Of a stretch of DNA of 11,505 bases, positions 1 to 5,944 are shown one piece after another. Positions within the stretch are counted from its first letter, which is position 1. Each line of letters starts with the position of its first letter. Source of the DNA: an uncultured Micrococcales bacterium (GTDB lineage: Bacteria; Actinomycetota; Actinomycetes; S36-B12; UBA10799). The notes under the pieces are model-generated. The model was not told where the DNA came from. It worked only from the letters and a program-made list of their open reading frames with translations, and made no database searches. The stretch covers positions 1-11,505 of the forward strand of contig CALFYG010000340.1 in the NCBI GenBank assembly GCA_937952095.1, read 5' to 3'. The translations under genes were made by a program, and so were the position numbers.

Positions 1-856
1 GAATGGATACGTAGCACCACGGGGGGACGTGCTTGCGGTGGTGCTCGCACTCGATGGCGAGCATGTCCGACTCGATCATTCCGTACATGTCCCTGATCCG
101 GGAGCGGTCGACAGCGAGGAGGCGTTCGGCCTTGTCGTTGAACTCATCGCGGCTGATCGAGCGACCGGTGTACTGCTTCCATCCGCCGAGCATGATGATC
201 ATCAACTCCGGGTCCAGGGCCAGCGGAATATCCTCCAGTTCGAGGAACCGCATGAACCGAGCCACGATGAACGGCGGACCGATGATGTGGCGCGTCATCG
301 CGCCCTCCCAGCGACGCAGATATGCCAGGGCGTCCTGCGGGTGGAAGGAATATTCGTGCACGAGGTAGCGGTGATCGTCCAGCATTGCGGTGAGCAGGTT
401 GAACACCTTGACCATGCCCATCTCGGGAACCTCCGCCGTCGACGGGCACAGGAACAACCCCGCTCCGTTGGAGATGCCGAAGAAGTCGCGGTAACCGCCG
501 AGGATTCCGATTGAGGCGCGGGTCGTCGTCAATGCGTCGCGGCGGGCGACCGACGGCACTCCACTGGTCCCGGTCGAGCGAATCTCGGTCTCGATATCTG
601 CGAGGCCGGCGGTCAGCAGGACATGCGCCCCAGTCTGTTTGAACATGCCGACCGGCAACAGCGGAATCCTGTGTAGGTCGTGGTAGCCGTCGATATGAGC
701 GGGCGACACCCCCTCGCACTGTGCGCGATAGAACGGGTTCTTCTCGTAGTGGTACCCGAAGGCCTCGCGCAACGCATCGGTGAGCGACTGGCGCCATTGC
801 GCGCGGGGCACCCGCAGTGCCTCGCCCGGCATGCCCACCATCTCAGCAATGTTCAA
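1..856 (-). CDS. LuxE/PaaK-family acyl-protein synthetase (partial, C-terminus off the left edge)
   Basis: This reading frame is open from the TGA at 865-863 to the left edge, giving about 285 codons of a family usually near 370 aa. LuxE-type enzymes activate a fatty acid with ATP and hold it as an acyl-enzyme for reduction by a LuxC-type reductase. Numbering from the ATG at 841, the visible marks are the phosphate-binding loop STGTSGVPS at residues 89-97, LGGWKQYTG at 218-226, and YGMIESD at 253-259, equivalent to the YGxTE adenylation motif. The acyl-carrying Cys expected near the C-terminus lies outside the window. No ATG has a close Shine-Dalgarno sequence. GAGGGG at 874-869 lies 12 nt before a TTG at 856, so TTG 856 is preferred over ATG 841. 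The gene follows a DUF4395 gene on the same strand after a 116-nt gap. Codon use is somewhat less GC3-biased than in genes to the right. The family call is firm, the substrate unknown. Confidence 0.85.
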   Translation of the reverse strand, partial: MNIAEMVGMPGEALRVPRAQWRQSLTDALREAFGYHYEKNPFYRAQCEGVSPAHIDGYHDLHRIPLLPVGMFKQTGAHVLLTAGLADIETEIRSTGTSGVPSVARRDALTTTRASIGILGGYRDFFGISNGAGLFLCPSTAEVPEMGMVKVFNLLTAMLDDHRYLVHEYSFHPQDALAYLRRWEGAMTRHIIGPPFIVARFMRFLELEDIPLALDPELMIIMLGGWKQYTGRSISRDEFNDKAERLLAVDRSRIRDMYGMIESDMLAIECEHHRKHVPPWCYVSI

Positions 857-944
857 ACGTGTTCACGTCCCCTCTTCGGTTGCAGGCAATTCCAGCGATG
901 GCGCCGCGCGGGAGTAGTCGCAGGGGCCGAAAAGGTCCGCGCCC

Positions 945-957
945 CGGGAAGTTCCCG
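945..957. promoter_or_regulatory. 13-bp perfect palindrome between the DUF4395 and LuxE genes
   Basis: CGGGAAGTTCCCG is a perfect palindrome around the G at 951, lying 16 nt past the DUF4395 stop and 88 nt before the TTG start of the LuxE gene. A one-base loop cannot fold into a useful hairpin, so a protein-binding site is more likely than a terminator. No convincing -35/-10 pair could be placed next to it. Binding of any regulator is inference. Confidence 0.35.
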
Positions 958-972
958 TGTGCGATCGACTCT

Positions 973-1458
973 TCACTTGTCCTGGCAGCAGGGGGGGACC
1001 TTGCCGCGGAGCCGGCAGACCAGCATGTAAGGGCCGCGGCTGAGGCATATTCCGAATACCGCGCGCATCAACGCGGCGAATAGGGCGAAGCCGGTAGCGA
1101 TCAGACCGACGAGGGGCGCCCCAAGGACGAAGCCGGCGACGCCGACGGCGCAGAAGGTGAAGCCCATGAGTTGCGCGAACCGGATCTGCTCCACCGCCTC
1201 GAGCTTGGTCGCGGGACCGCGTCGAGGCGCGATGAGACGGCGGAACATCACTCCGTAGGGATGCCTTGCCGGACCCCATACTGCACCAACGACGAAGACC
1301 AGCGCTTGAACCGAAAGCAGAACGGCGGCCGCGCGCACACTGAAGCCGGCCAGGATCAAGACCACGGCCAGCACGGTCGCGGTGACCGTGGCCACAAAGC
1401 GGGTCGCCCGCACATCCACCCGCCCGGGCGTTGCCGTAACGGCGGCATTGACCGACAT
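973..1458 (-). CDS. DUF4395 family integral membrane protein
   Basis: A 161-aa membrane protein matching the DUF4395 pattern: a short N-terminus, then two hydrophobic hairpins (about residues 20-39 with 43-61, and 97-113 with 116-136) joined by a basic loop containing WGPARHPYGVMFRRLIAPRRGP (61-82, shown in part: GPARHPYG, RRLIAPRRGP). An ATG at 1506 is in frame, but ATG 1458 is preferred because GAGGGG (1470-1465) sits 6 nt upstream. The biochemical role of DUF4395 is unknown; members often occur near thiol or sulfur-transfer genes. From memory, many members carry a CxxC in the final helix; here that stretch reads FGICLSRGPYM, with only one Cys, while the extreme C-terminus has PPCCQDK. A LuxE-family gene follows on the same strand, so co-transcription is possible, but the 116-nt gap with its palindrome allows separate control. 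Confidence 0.85.
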   Translation of the reverse strand: MSVNAAVTATPGRVDVRATRFVATVTATVLAVVLILAGFSVRAAAVLLSVQALVFVVGAVWGPARHPYGVMFRRLIAPRRGPATKLEAVEQIRFAQLMGFTFCAVGVAGFVLGAPLVGLIATGFALFAALMRAVFGICLSRGPYMLVCRLRGKVPPCCQDK

Positions 1459-1478
1459 GGAAATCCCCTCGTTCGTTC

Positions 1479-1497
1479 GGGCGGCATCCGGCCGCCC
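1479..1497 (-). promoter_or_regulatory. Hairpin in the DUF4395 leader, just upstream of its ribosome-binding site
   Basis: GGGCGGC (1479-1485) and GCCGCCC (1491-1497) form a perfect 7-bp GC stem with a 5-nt loop. On the DUF4395 transcript it would end 8 nt before the GAGGGG ribosome-binding site. There is no U-tract. It could modulate translation or mRNA stability, or simply reflect GC-rich sequence. Confidence 0.4.
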
Positions 1498-1545
1498 AAT
1501 CCACACTCATGCAGAGAAATAGTCGGATCGCTCCGCGGTGCGGTT

Positions 1546-1572
1546 CCCGGAGGGAGCTGAGATCCCTCCGGG
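1546..1572. repeat. 10-bp perfect inverted repeat with 7-nt loop
   Basis: CCCGGAGGGA (1546-1555) and TCCCTCCGGG (1563-1572) are perfectly complementary around the loop GCTGAGA. It lies in the divergent gap between the DUF4395 and HD genes, outside any supported coding frame. No T-run follows on either strand, so a standard intrinsic terminator is unlikely. An RNA structure in the DUF4395 leader or an operator are alternatives. Confidence 0.5.
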
Positions 1573-1640
1573 CGCGCAGCACTGGGTAGCGAGCGTTCGT
1601 TGGGTTGAGCGGCCAACGGCAGCAGACTTGCGGTGAGCAT

Positions 1641-1660
1641 CGCCCGAGGGGATTCAACCC
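1641..1660. repeat. Degenerate direct copy of the tRNA-Arg 3' end (att-like)
   Basis: Read on the plus strand, CGCCCGA, GGG, ATTC and AACCC occur here in the same order and orientation as in the antisense of the tRNA-Arg 3' end at 3907-3927. The alignment has 19 identical columns of 21, one substitution (A to G) and one missing G. Similarity stops beyond the T-arm, as expected for an integration core and not for a decayed whole tRNA. A caution is that GAGGGGATT also appears as a ribosome-binding stretch elsewhere in this window (before 1458 and 9314, minus strand). Confidence 0.5.
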
Positions 1661-1707
1661 GCCGCCAGGGTTTGCGAGGACCGTCTCTGCTGACGCCATC
1701 CTCCGGT

Positions 1708-1736
1708 TTGACGCAACCCTCGCGCTGGAGTAGAAC
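1708..1736 (+). promoter_or_regulatory. Sigma70-type promoter for the HD-TetR-GNAT genes
   Basis: TTGACG (1708-1713) and TAGAAC (1731-1736) are separated by exactly 17 nt and point toward the HD gene. Transcription would start near 1743, leaving a leader of about 42 nt before GTG 1785. The -10 box overlaps the 17-bp palindrome at 1733-1749, a classic arrangement for repression. Confidence 0.55.
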
Positions 1737-1749
1737 ATGAGTCATGTTC
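1733..1749. promoter_or_regulatory. 17-bp perfect palindromic operator candidate
   Basis: GAACATGAGTCATGTTC is perfectly symmetric about the G at 1741 and covers the end of the -10 box and the predicted start point of the HD promoter. TetR-family dimers bind palindromes of this size, and a tetR gene lies in the same run of genes, so negative autoregulation is the straightforward inference. A looser relative, ACATGA-CA-TCAT, occurs at the start of the tetR gene (about 2631-2642). Confidence 0.6.
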
Positions 1750-1784
1750 GCATTTTGCGATGATCGACTCCTGCCGGTCGCGCC

Positions 1785-2555
1785 GTGAGCACCCGCCCGG
1801 ACCCGAACCGCATCGGCGGGCTGGAGTGGACGCGGCGGACGAACGGACTGCTCAGCCGCCGTGAGCGCCTCCAACTGTTGGGATCAGTGGCGACAACTCA
1901 GCGGGACTACTTCCTGCATCGACTCCGGCGGGACCGGCCCTCGGCCACTCCCCGGCCGGGCGAGCGAGAAATCCGTCCCCCCGACAGCCGCTTCGCGCGC
2001 GAGGTCGAGACCGCGGCCGCCGAACAGAATCCGGTGATCCTCACCCACAGCTATCGGTCGTGGATCTTCGGGCGCGCATTGGCCGATGTCGACGGCACCG
2101 ATGTCGACGAGGAGTTGCTGTTCGCCGGCGCGCTGCTCCACGATCACGGCATCGAGCCGGTGGTGCCCGGAGAGGACTTCACGCTGCGCAGCGCCCAGCG
2201 CGCCACCGAATGCGCCCGGGCCGCCGAACTCGATGACGAGCGGACAACCACCCTGGCCGACGCCATCACCGTGCACACCACACCCGGCATCACCGTCGAA
2301 CGCGACGGCGCACTGGGCTATTACATCCAGAACGGCGCCCTGGTCGACATCGCAGGCAACCGGATATGGGATCTCTCCGCGCGCCTGATCGACGACACAC
2401 TTGCCCGATATGACCGCCAGGGCTTCACCCGCGGACTGGGCGGCCATTTCACCAAGGAAGCCAAAGCCGTTCGGGGCGGCCGGTTCTCGATGCTGCGCCG
2501 CTGTGGCTTCGTCCCCCTCATGCACATGGCGCCCTTCGACAGGAAGTCCAAGTGA
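1785..2555 (+). CDS. HD-domain metal-dependent hydrolase-like protein
   Basis: A 256-aa soluble protein with an HD fold. The metal ligands appear as H88 (THSYRSWIFG), H119-D120 (LLFAGALLHDHGI), H164 (ITVHTT) and probably D188 (GALVDIAG). The HS-R-W-FG spacing before the HD pair resembles the cyanamide-hydratase-like branch of HD proteins more than nucleotide-signalling HD-GYP enzymes; no second catalytic domain is present. Substrate is unknown. The GTG at 1785 is the longest start; no good Shine-Dalgarno sequence precedes it, so a start further inside cannot be excluded, though the region from residue 68 on is clearly in the domain. It is first in a plus-strand series with a TetR regulator 76 nt downstream and a GNAT enzyme after that, under the palindrome-overlapped promoter, which suggests joint regulated expression. 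Confidence 0.8.
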   Translation: MSTRPDPNRIGGLEWTRRTNGLLSRRERLQLLGSVATTQRDYFLHRLRRDRPSATPRPGEREIRPPDSRFAREVETAAAEQNPVILTHSYRSWIFGRALADVDGTDVDEELLFAGALLHDHGIEPVVPGEDFTLRSAQRATECARAAELDDERTTTLADAITVHTTPGITVERDGALGYYIQNGALVDIAGNRIWDLSARLIDDTLARYDRQGFTRGLGGHFTKEAKAVRGGRFSMLRRCGFVPLMHMAPFDRKSK

Positions 2556-2631
2556 ATGCCCCGCACAAACGCTGGCGGTCCTGCGGGCCATTAGCGCCTC
2601 GCTACACGACTGAGCGCGCCCGACCAACGAC

Positions 2632-3294
2632 ATGACATCATTCCGCTCCATGACCTCGCCGAGTCCGGCACACCTGCGCCGCTCACCCAGCCAGCAGCGC
2701 AGTCGCGATCGCGTCGAACGCATCCTCGATGCGGCGGCGGCGATCGTCGACGAGGAGGGCCTGGACGCCCTCAAGGTCGTCGACATCGCCAAGCGGGCCG
2801 CCGTCCCCCTTGGCACGCTGTACCAGTTCTTCGCCCGCAAGGACGACATCGTCTACGCCCTGGCCGAACGGTTCGCGCAGCGATTCGCCGACGTCCTCGA
2901 GGCCTCCTTGGCCGGACTCGACGCCGACTGCGAATGGCACGAGTTGCTGGACCTGCTCCTCGATGCCTACACCGCGTACTACCGCAGCGAACCGGCGCTG
3001 CGGGAATTGTGGGTCGGGGCGCGGCTCGACCCGGAGTTCATCCGCGCCGACCACCAGCACAACAACAGCCGATTCGCGAACACCGTCGCCGATGCGATGG
3101 CAGAGAAGGCGAAGGTCCCACGGGACGAGTTGTCGACGATGATCTACGTCTGCTGGGAGGCGAGCCAGGCGCTGCTGGAGACCGCTTTTCGCAGCGACCC
3201 CGACGGTGACCCGGCGATCATCGAGCAGACCAAGGTCATGGCAGCGCGCTACCTCGCACCGGCGTTCGCGCAGGAAGGACGGGCAGCGACATGA
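2632..3294 (+). CDS. TetR/AcrR family transcriptional regulator
   Basis: A 220-aa TetR-type repressor. Residues 24-75 form the DNA-binding domain: helix 1 RDRVERILDAAAAIVDEEG, then the helix-turn-helix VVDIAKRAAVPLGTLYQFFARK (49-70, in part: DIAKRAAVPLGTLYQFF). The all-helical remainder (80-215) is the usual ligand-binding and dimerization part. ATG 2632 gives the longest frame; ATG 2650 (MTSPSPAHL) is a fair alternative, as neither has a good Shine-Dalgarno sequence. Its stop codon overlaps the start of the GNAT gene (ATGA at 3291-3294), implying translational coupling. Its likely target is the palindrome at 1733-1749, so it probably represses its own transcript until a ligand is bound. The ligand cannot be read from the sequence. 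Confidence 0.9.
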   Translation: MTSFRSMTSPSPAHLRRSPSQQRSRDRVERILDAAAAIVDEEGLDALKVVDIAKRAAVPLGTLYQFFARKDDIVYALAERFAQRFADVLEASLAGLDADCEWHELLDLLLDAYTAYYRSEPALRELWVGARLDPEFIRADHQHNNSRFANTVADAMAEKAKVPRDELSTMIYVCWEASQALLETAFRSDPDGDPAIIEQTKVMAARYLAPAFAQEGRAAT

Positions 3295-3890
3295 CAATGT
3301 CAACGATCGACGTATCCGCAGCACAGCAACGTGACGTCGATGAGTTGTCGACAGTGCTCAGCCGCGCCTTTCACGACGATCCGGTCTGGAACTGGATGCT
3401 GCCGGATCCCCGTGGGCGAACACGGCTGTTCGCCACGCTGGTTCGCCATCACCACTTCGCGGGCGGCGGCATACACATCGCCCGCCGTGGCGCGGCGATC
3501 GGCGCCGCCGCCCTGTGGGATCCACCGGATCGCTGGCAGCACACACCGATCGAGCAAGTGCGGGCCGCGCCGAGTCTGTTGCGTGCGCTGGGCGTGCGAC
3601 TGCCGAGGGCCCTGCGACTCGATTCGATCGCGCAGGCAGCCCACCCCGAAGAGCCGCACTGGTACCTCGCGGTTATCGGCAGCGACCCCACGGTACGTGG
3701 CGGCGGCTTCGGCCAAGCGCTGATGAGCGCGGGGCTCAGCCGGTGCGACGCCGAACACGCGCCCGCGTACCTGGAGTCGAGCAAGCCCGACAACGTGCCC
3801 TACTACGAACGATTCGGGTTCGAAGTCACCGGCGAGATCGTGGTGCCGGACGGACCGACATTGATACCGATGTGGCGCCGGCCACGGTAA
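3291..3890 (+). CDS. GNAT family N-acetyltransferase
   Basis: A 199-aa acetyl-CoA-dependent N-acetyltransferase. Acetyl-CoA-binding motif A is at 123-145: HWYLAVIGSDPTVRGGGFG, with the R-GGGFG pyrophosphate loop at 136-141. Motif B is seen as YLESSKPDNVPYYERFGFEV (160-179), with the Tyr pair often involved in catalysis. The N-terminal half (DELSTVLSRAFHDDPVWNWMLPD) is typical of the subgroup acting on small amines or antibiotics-like substrates, but no substrate can be assigned. It starts at ATG 3291, overlapping the tetR stop by 4 bp, with AGGAAGG at 3272-3278; ATG 3297 is possible. It ends 14 nt before the 3' end of the opposing tRNA-Arg gene. The arrangement suggests chemical modification of a compound sensed by the TetR protein. 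Confidence 0.88.
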   Translation: MTMSTIDVSAAQQRDVDELSTVLSRAFHDDPVWNWMLPDPRGRTRLFATLVRHHHFAGGGIHIARRGAAIGAAALWDPPDRWQHTPIEQVRAAPSLLRALGVRLPRALRLDSIAQAAHPEEPHWYLAVIGSDPTVRGGGFGQALMSAGLSRCDAEHAPAYLESSKPDNVPYYERFGFEVTGEIVVPDGPTLIPMWRRPR

Positions 3891-3901
3891 ACGCGCCGGC
3901 C
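3875..3901. repeat. 9-bp direct repeat spanning the GNAT stop codon
   Basis: GCGCCGGCC occurs at 3875-3883 and again at 3893-3901, with the GNAT stop codon TAA between. Each copy contains the self-complementary GCCGGC, so the transcript could fold weakly here and help end the convergent GNAT and tRNA transcripts. There is no T-run. It also lies next to the proposed integration point at the tRNA 3' end. Confidence 0.35.
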
Positions 3902-3904
3902 GAG

Positions 3905-3977
3905 CGCGCCCGAAGGGATTCGAACCCCTAACCTTCTGATCCGTAGTCAGATGCTCTATCCGTTGAGCTACGGGCGC
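3905..3977 (-). tRNA. tRNA-Arg (anticodon ACG)
   Basis: A complete 73-nt cloverleaf on the minus strand. The acceptor arms are GCGCCCG (3977-3971) and CGGGCGC (3912-3906), with discriminator G at 3905. The anticodon stem is TCTGA/TCAGA and the loop CTACGGA, giving anticodon ACG, which after A34 deamination to inosine reads CGU, CGC and CGA. The T-loop is TTCGAAT in a 5-bp stem with one G-U pair. The CCA tail is not encoded. The gene converges on the GNAT gene, whose stop codon is 14 nt from its 3' end. Confidence 0.97.
3907..3927. repeat. tRNA 3'-end segment matching the att-like copy at 1641-1660
   Basis: This is the acceptor/T-arm portion of the tRNA-Arg gene, the usual target of tyrosine-recombinase integration. 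It is repeated in direct orientation at 1641-1660 with one substitution and one gap. The two copies bracket 2.2 kb that contains exactly the operator, HD, TetR and GNAT genes. Confidence 0.5.
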
Positions 3978-3986
3978 TTCTCGACC

Positions 3987-3992
3987 AGTGTA
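3987..3992 (-). promoter_or_regulatory. Probable -10 box of the tRNA-Arg gene
   Basis: On the minus strand TACACT (3992-3987) fits the actinobacterial TANNNT -10 pattern and lies 9 nt before the first base of the mature tRNA. No clear -35 box is present 16-18 nt further upstream. Confidence 0.4.
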
Positions 3993-4033
3993 TCGGGTGG
4001 TCTCGCGCCGCCGTCGCGCGAACCCTGAACCGA

Positions 4034-4438
4034 CTACTGCTTGGTCATCACCATCTCGAAGGCGCCGTGGTTGCCCTCACCCTTTGCCCAGCTGACCACG
4101 AAGGTCAGTGAACCGTCGTCGAACTCGCCCTGCCAGAACGTGGCCTTCTCGGTGAGAACGACGCCGTCATCAGCGGCGAGCGTGCCAGTGACGGGCTCCT
4201 TCTTCTGCGAACCGTCGATGTCGGTGTACTCGGTGTAGCCCCAGAGCATCGAACCGTCCTGCTTCTCGATCACCAACGTCTCCGGCCCACCGCCGGTCCC
4301 ACCGCCGGGGTCCGCGTACTCCGCCGTCCCGGTCCAGATCCCCTGCAGGTCCGGCGGGGTCGAATCCGCGGCCTTCTCCGCTGACGAACACCCTGCCAGG
4401 CCAGCCACCAGCACGGCCGCTACCGCGATGGATCGCAT
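4034..4438 (-). CDS. Small secreted lipoprotein of unknown function
   Basis: A 134-aa protein beginning with a lipoprotein signal: MRSIAVAAVLVAG then the lipobox LAGC with Cys17 as the lipidation site. It should therefore be anchored to the outer face of the cytoplasmic membrane. The mature part has a short acidic linker, then alternating strand-like stretches (LQGIWTGTAEY, ETLVIEKQ, MLWGYTEYTD, GVVLTEKATFWQGEF, LTFVVSWAKGE, AFEMVMTKQ) suggesting a small beta-barrel or lipocalin-like fold; no family is recognised. ATG 4438 is chosen because GGGAGG lies 7 nt upstream; the adjacent ATG 4441 is 4 nt away, and ATG 4459 precedes the ribosome-binding site. It is divergent from the exported protein at 4580 and follows no partner gene. 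Confidence 0.85.
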   Translation of the reverse strand: MRSIAVAAVLVAGLAGCSSAEKAADSTPPDLQGIWTGTAEYADPGGGTGGGPETLVIEKQDGSMLWGYTEYTDIDGSQKKEPVTGTLAADDGVVLTEKATFWQGEFDDGSLTFVVSWAKGEGNHGAFEMVMTKQ

Positions 4439-4566
4439 CATCTTTCCTCCCTCATCCAATTAGGAATCGGCAGATCACCCCGGTCGACTTGAGAGGACAT
4501 AAGGGTCCGACGTCATCCGTTTCGGCGGTTGTGACGCATGACCACACCTGGGAACGGCGCGACCCA

Positions 4567-4572
4567 TATCCT
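4567..4572 (+). promoter_or_regulatory. -10 box positioned for a leaderless transcript of the 4580 gene
   Basis: TATCCT (TANNNT pattern) ends 7 nt before ATG 4580, so transcription would begin at or next to the A of the start codon. No Shine-Dalgarno sequence is visible upstream of that ATG, which fits a leaderless mRNA. No good -35 box is seen. Confidence 0.4.
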
Positions 4573-4579
4573 GGCCCGC

Positions 4580-5938
4580 ATGCGCACAGTCCTCGTCGCG
4601 GCCGCCGCCGCGGCTGCCGTCACCCTCACAGTCCCCGCCCAGGCCGTCGCCCCCGCTGGCGCGGCCGGCAAGGGTGTCCCGCAGGCGACCTGCTTCTGGT
4701 TCGGGCCCATGAGCATCAAGAACAAGGCGACCAACCTCGCCTACCCCGACGAGGGCGCCCTGTACTGGGGAGCACGGTTCCGCATCCCGGCCGGCTCCAC
4801 CCTGCGCCTCGAAGGCGACTTCCCCCACGCCCGCTACATGTCGGTGAACGCCTACGGCCGCGTCGCCGGCGTCGACCACGCCGCGGTGGACGCACTCGAC
4901 GACACCGCGATCCGGCCCGATCCCGGAAGCATCAATCCGTACCTTCCCGGGGCGGACCGCTACGCCGCGAACAGGGCCTACACCCTGACCATGACCGACG
5001 GTGTGGCCTCCCAGGAGCCCAACGTCATCGACGCGCCGCCCACCAACGAGGCGGCACAGGAACTCATCTACCGCGTCTACCTGCCGGATCGTGCCGCCGA
5101 CCAGGCGCCCGCGTCGTTGCCCGAGCCCGTCCTGACGCTGGGCGACGGGCAGGTCCTGCGCGGTGACGCGCTGTGTGCCGCCATCAACGACCCCAAGCGC
5201 TACTTCTCGTTCCAGACGATGCCCGGCCCGCTCTACACGGGCTTGGTCAACCTCCCGGGCGCTGACCCCGCCAAGAACCCGTCCTACTCCCCCGTCCGCT
5301 GGGAGAAGTTCTTCAACCAACCGCTGGCGTTGTCGGTGTACCGGATCGGCACTCCCACAGGCAAGGACCGGCGCAAGGACCTCGCACTCGGTGAGATCGG
5401 CGGCTTCTACGACAACCGCAGCGTGAAGTACGCGGTGGGCCCGATCAATGCCGCGTTCGGAAAGGTCCTGGTGTTGCGCGGCAAGCTGCCGACGACGCCG
5501 GCGACCGGGCCGAAGGTACGCACAATGGGCTCGGGTCAGATGCGCTACTGGTCGATCTGCCAGAACGGGTCGCCGGTCGCGACCAACGGTGTCGACTGTG
5601 TGTCGGATGCCGATCTCAAGCCCGTCCTGCAGAAGGACCGTCGCTACACCATCGTGGTGAGCCGCAAGGTCGACCGGCCCAAGAACGCCAAAGCGAAGTG
5701 TGATGTGGCCTGGCTGAACTGGGGGGACAAGAAGGACTCGCTGGGCCGGCGGACGGGCACCTTGCTGCTTCGCAACCTCGGGACCGACCCGGGCTTCCGC
5801 CGCTCCTTGCAGAACGTGGGGCTCGATGACGTCGATGTGACCAGCCGCACCAACAAGCCTCAGCAGAAGGTCATGGGCGCGTACCAGCCGACCGGCAAGT
5901 ACACCTCGACCAAGGCCTTCGAGAAGAGCGGCTGCTGA
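4580..5938 (+). CDS. Exported protein of unknown function
   Basis: A 452-aa protein with a Sec-type signal peptide: MRTVLVAAAAAAAVTLTVPA then QAVAPAGAAG, with cleavage likely after an Ala-rich motif near residue 22-30. ATG 4580 is preferred to ATG 4538 because it starts directly with the charged-plus-hydrophobic signal and has a -10 box 7 nt upstream. The mature chain has six Cys (38, 199, 327, 340, 374, 452), consistent with extracytoplasmic disulfides. Notable segments are CFWFGPMSIKNKATNLAYPD (38-57), LRLEGDFPHARYMSVNAYG (75-93), AIRPDPGSINPYLPGADR (110-127) and MRYWSICQN (321-329). These look like conserved beta-sandwich motifs of a widespread uncharacterised family distantly reminiscent of DUF1254/DUF1214 proteins; this is recollection, not a search result. 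No catalytic triad or metal site is evident. It is followed by the structured leader and the MFS exporter on the same strand. Confidence 0.85.
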   Translation: MRTVLVAAAAAAAVTLTVPAQAVAPAGAAGKGVPQATCFWFGPMSIKNKATNLAYPDEGALYWGARFRIPAGSTLRLEGDFPHARYMSVNAYGRVAGVDHAAVDALDDTAIRPDPGSINPYLPGADRYAANRAYTLTMTDGVASQEPNVIDAPPTNEAAQELIYRVYLPDRAADQAPASLPEPVLTLGDGQVLRGDALCAAINDPKRYFSFQTMPGPLYTGLVNLPGADPAKNPSYSPVRWEKFFNQPLALSVYRIGTPTGKDRRKDLALGEIGGFYDNRSVKYAVGPINAAFGKVLVLRGKLPTTPATGPKVRTMGSGQMRYWSICQNGSPVATNGVDCVSDADLKPVLQKDRRYTIVVSRKVDRPKNAKAKCDVAWLNWGDKKDSLGRRTGTLLLRNLGTDPGFRRSLQNVGLDDVDVTSRTNKPQQKVMGAYQPTGKYTSTKAFEKSGC

Positions 5939-5944
5939 ACCCTC

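Noticed and set aside
144..797. 217-codon minus-strand frame at the left end
   Set aside because: Same strand but wrong phase relative to the LuxE frame, which is open to the edge and carries adenylation motifs.
863..1738. 291-codon minus-strand frame covering the DUF4395 gene
   Set aside because: Overlaps the DUF4395 frame in another phase. The product is Arg-rich without domains, and it would read through the promoter and att-like region.
3893..3977. Active integration site with integrase
   Set aside because: The tRNA-end repeat is real, but no recombinase gene or exact att core is in the window, so only a remnant is proposed.
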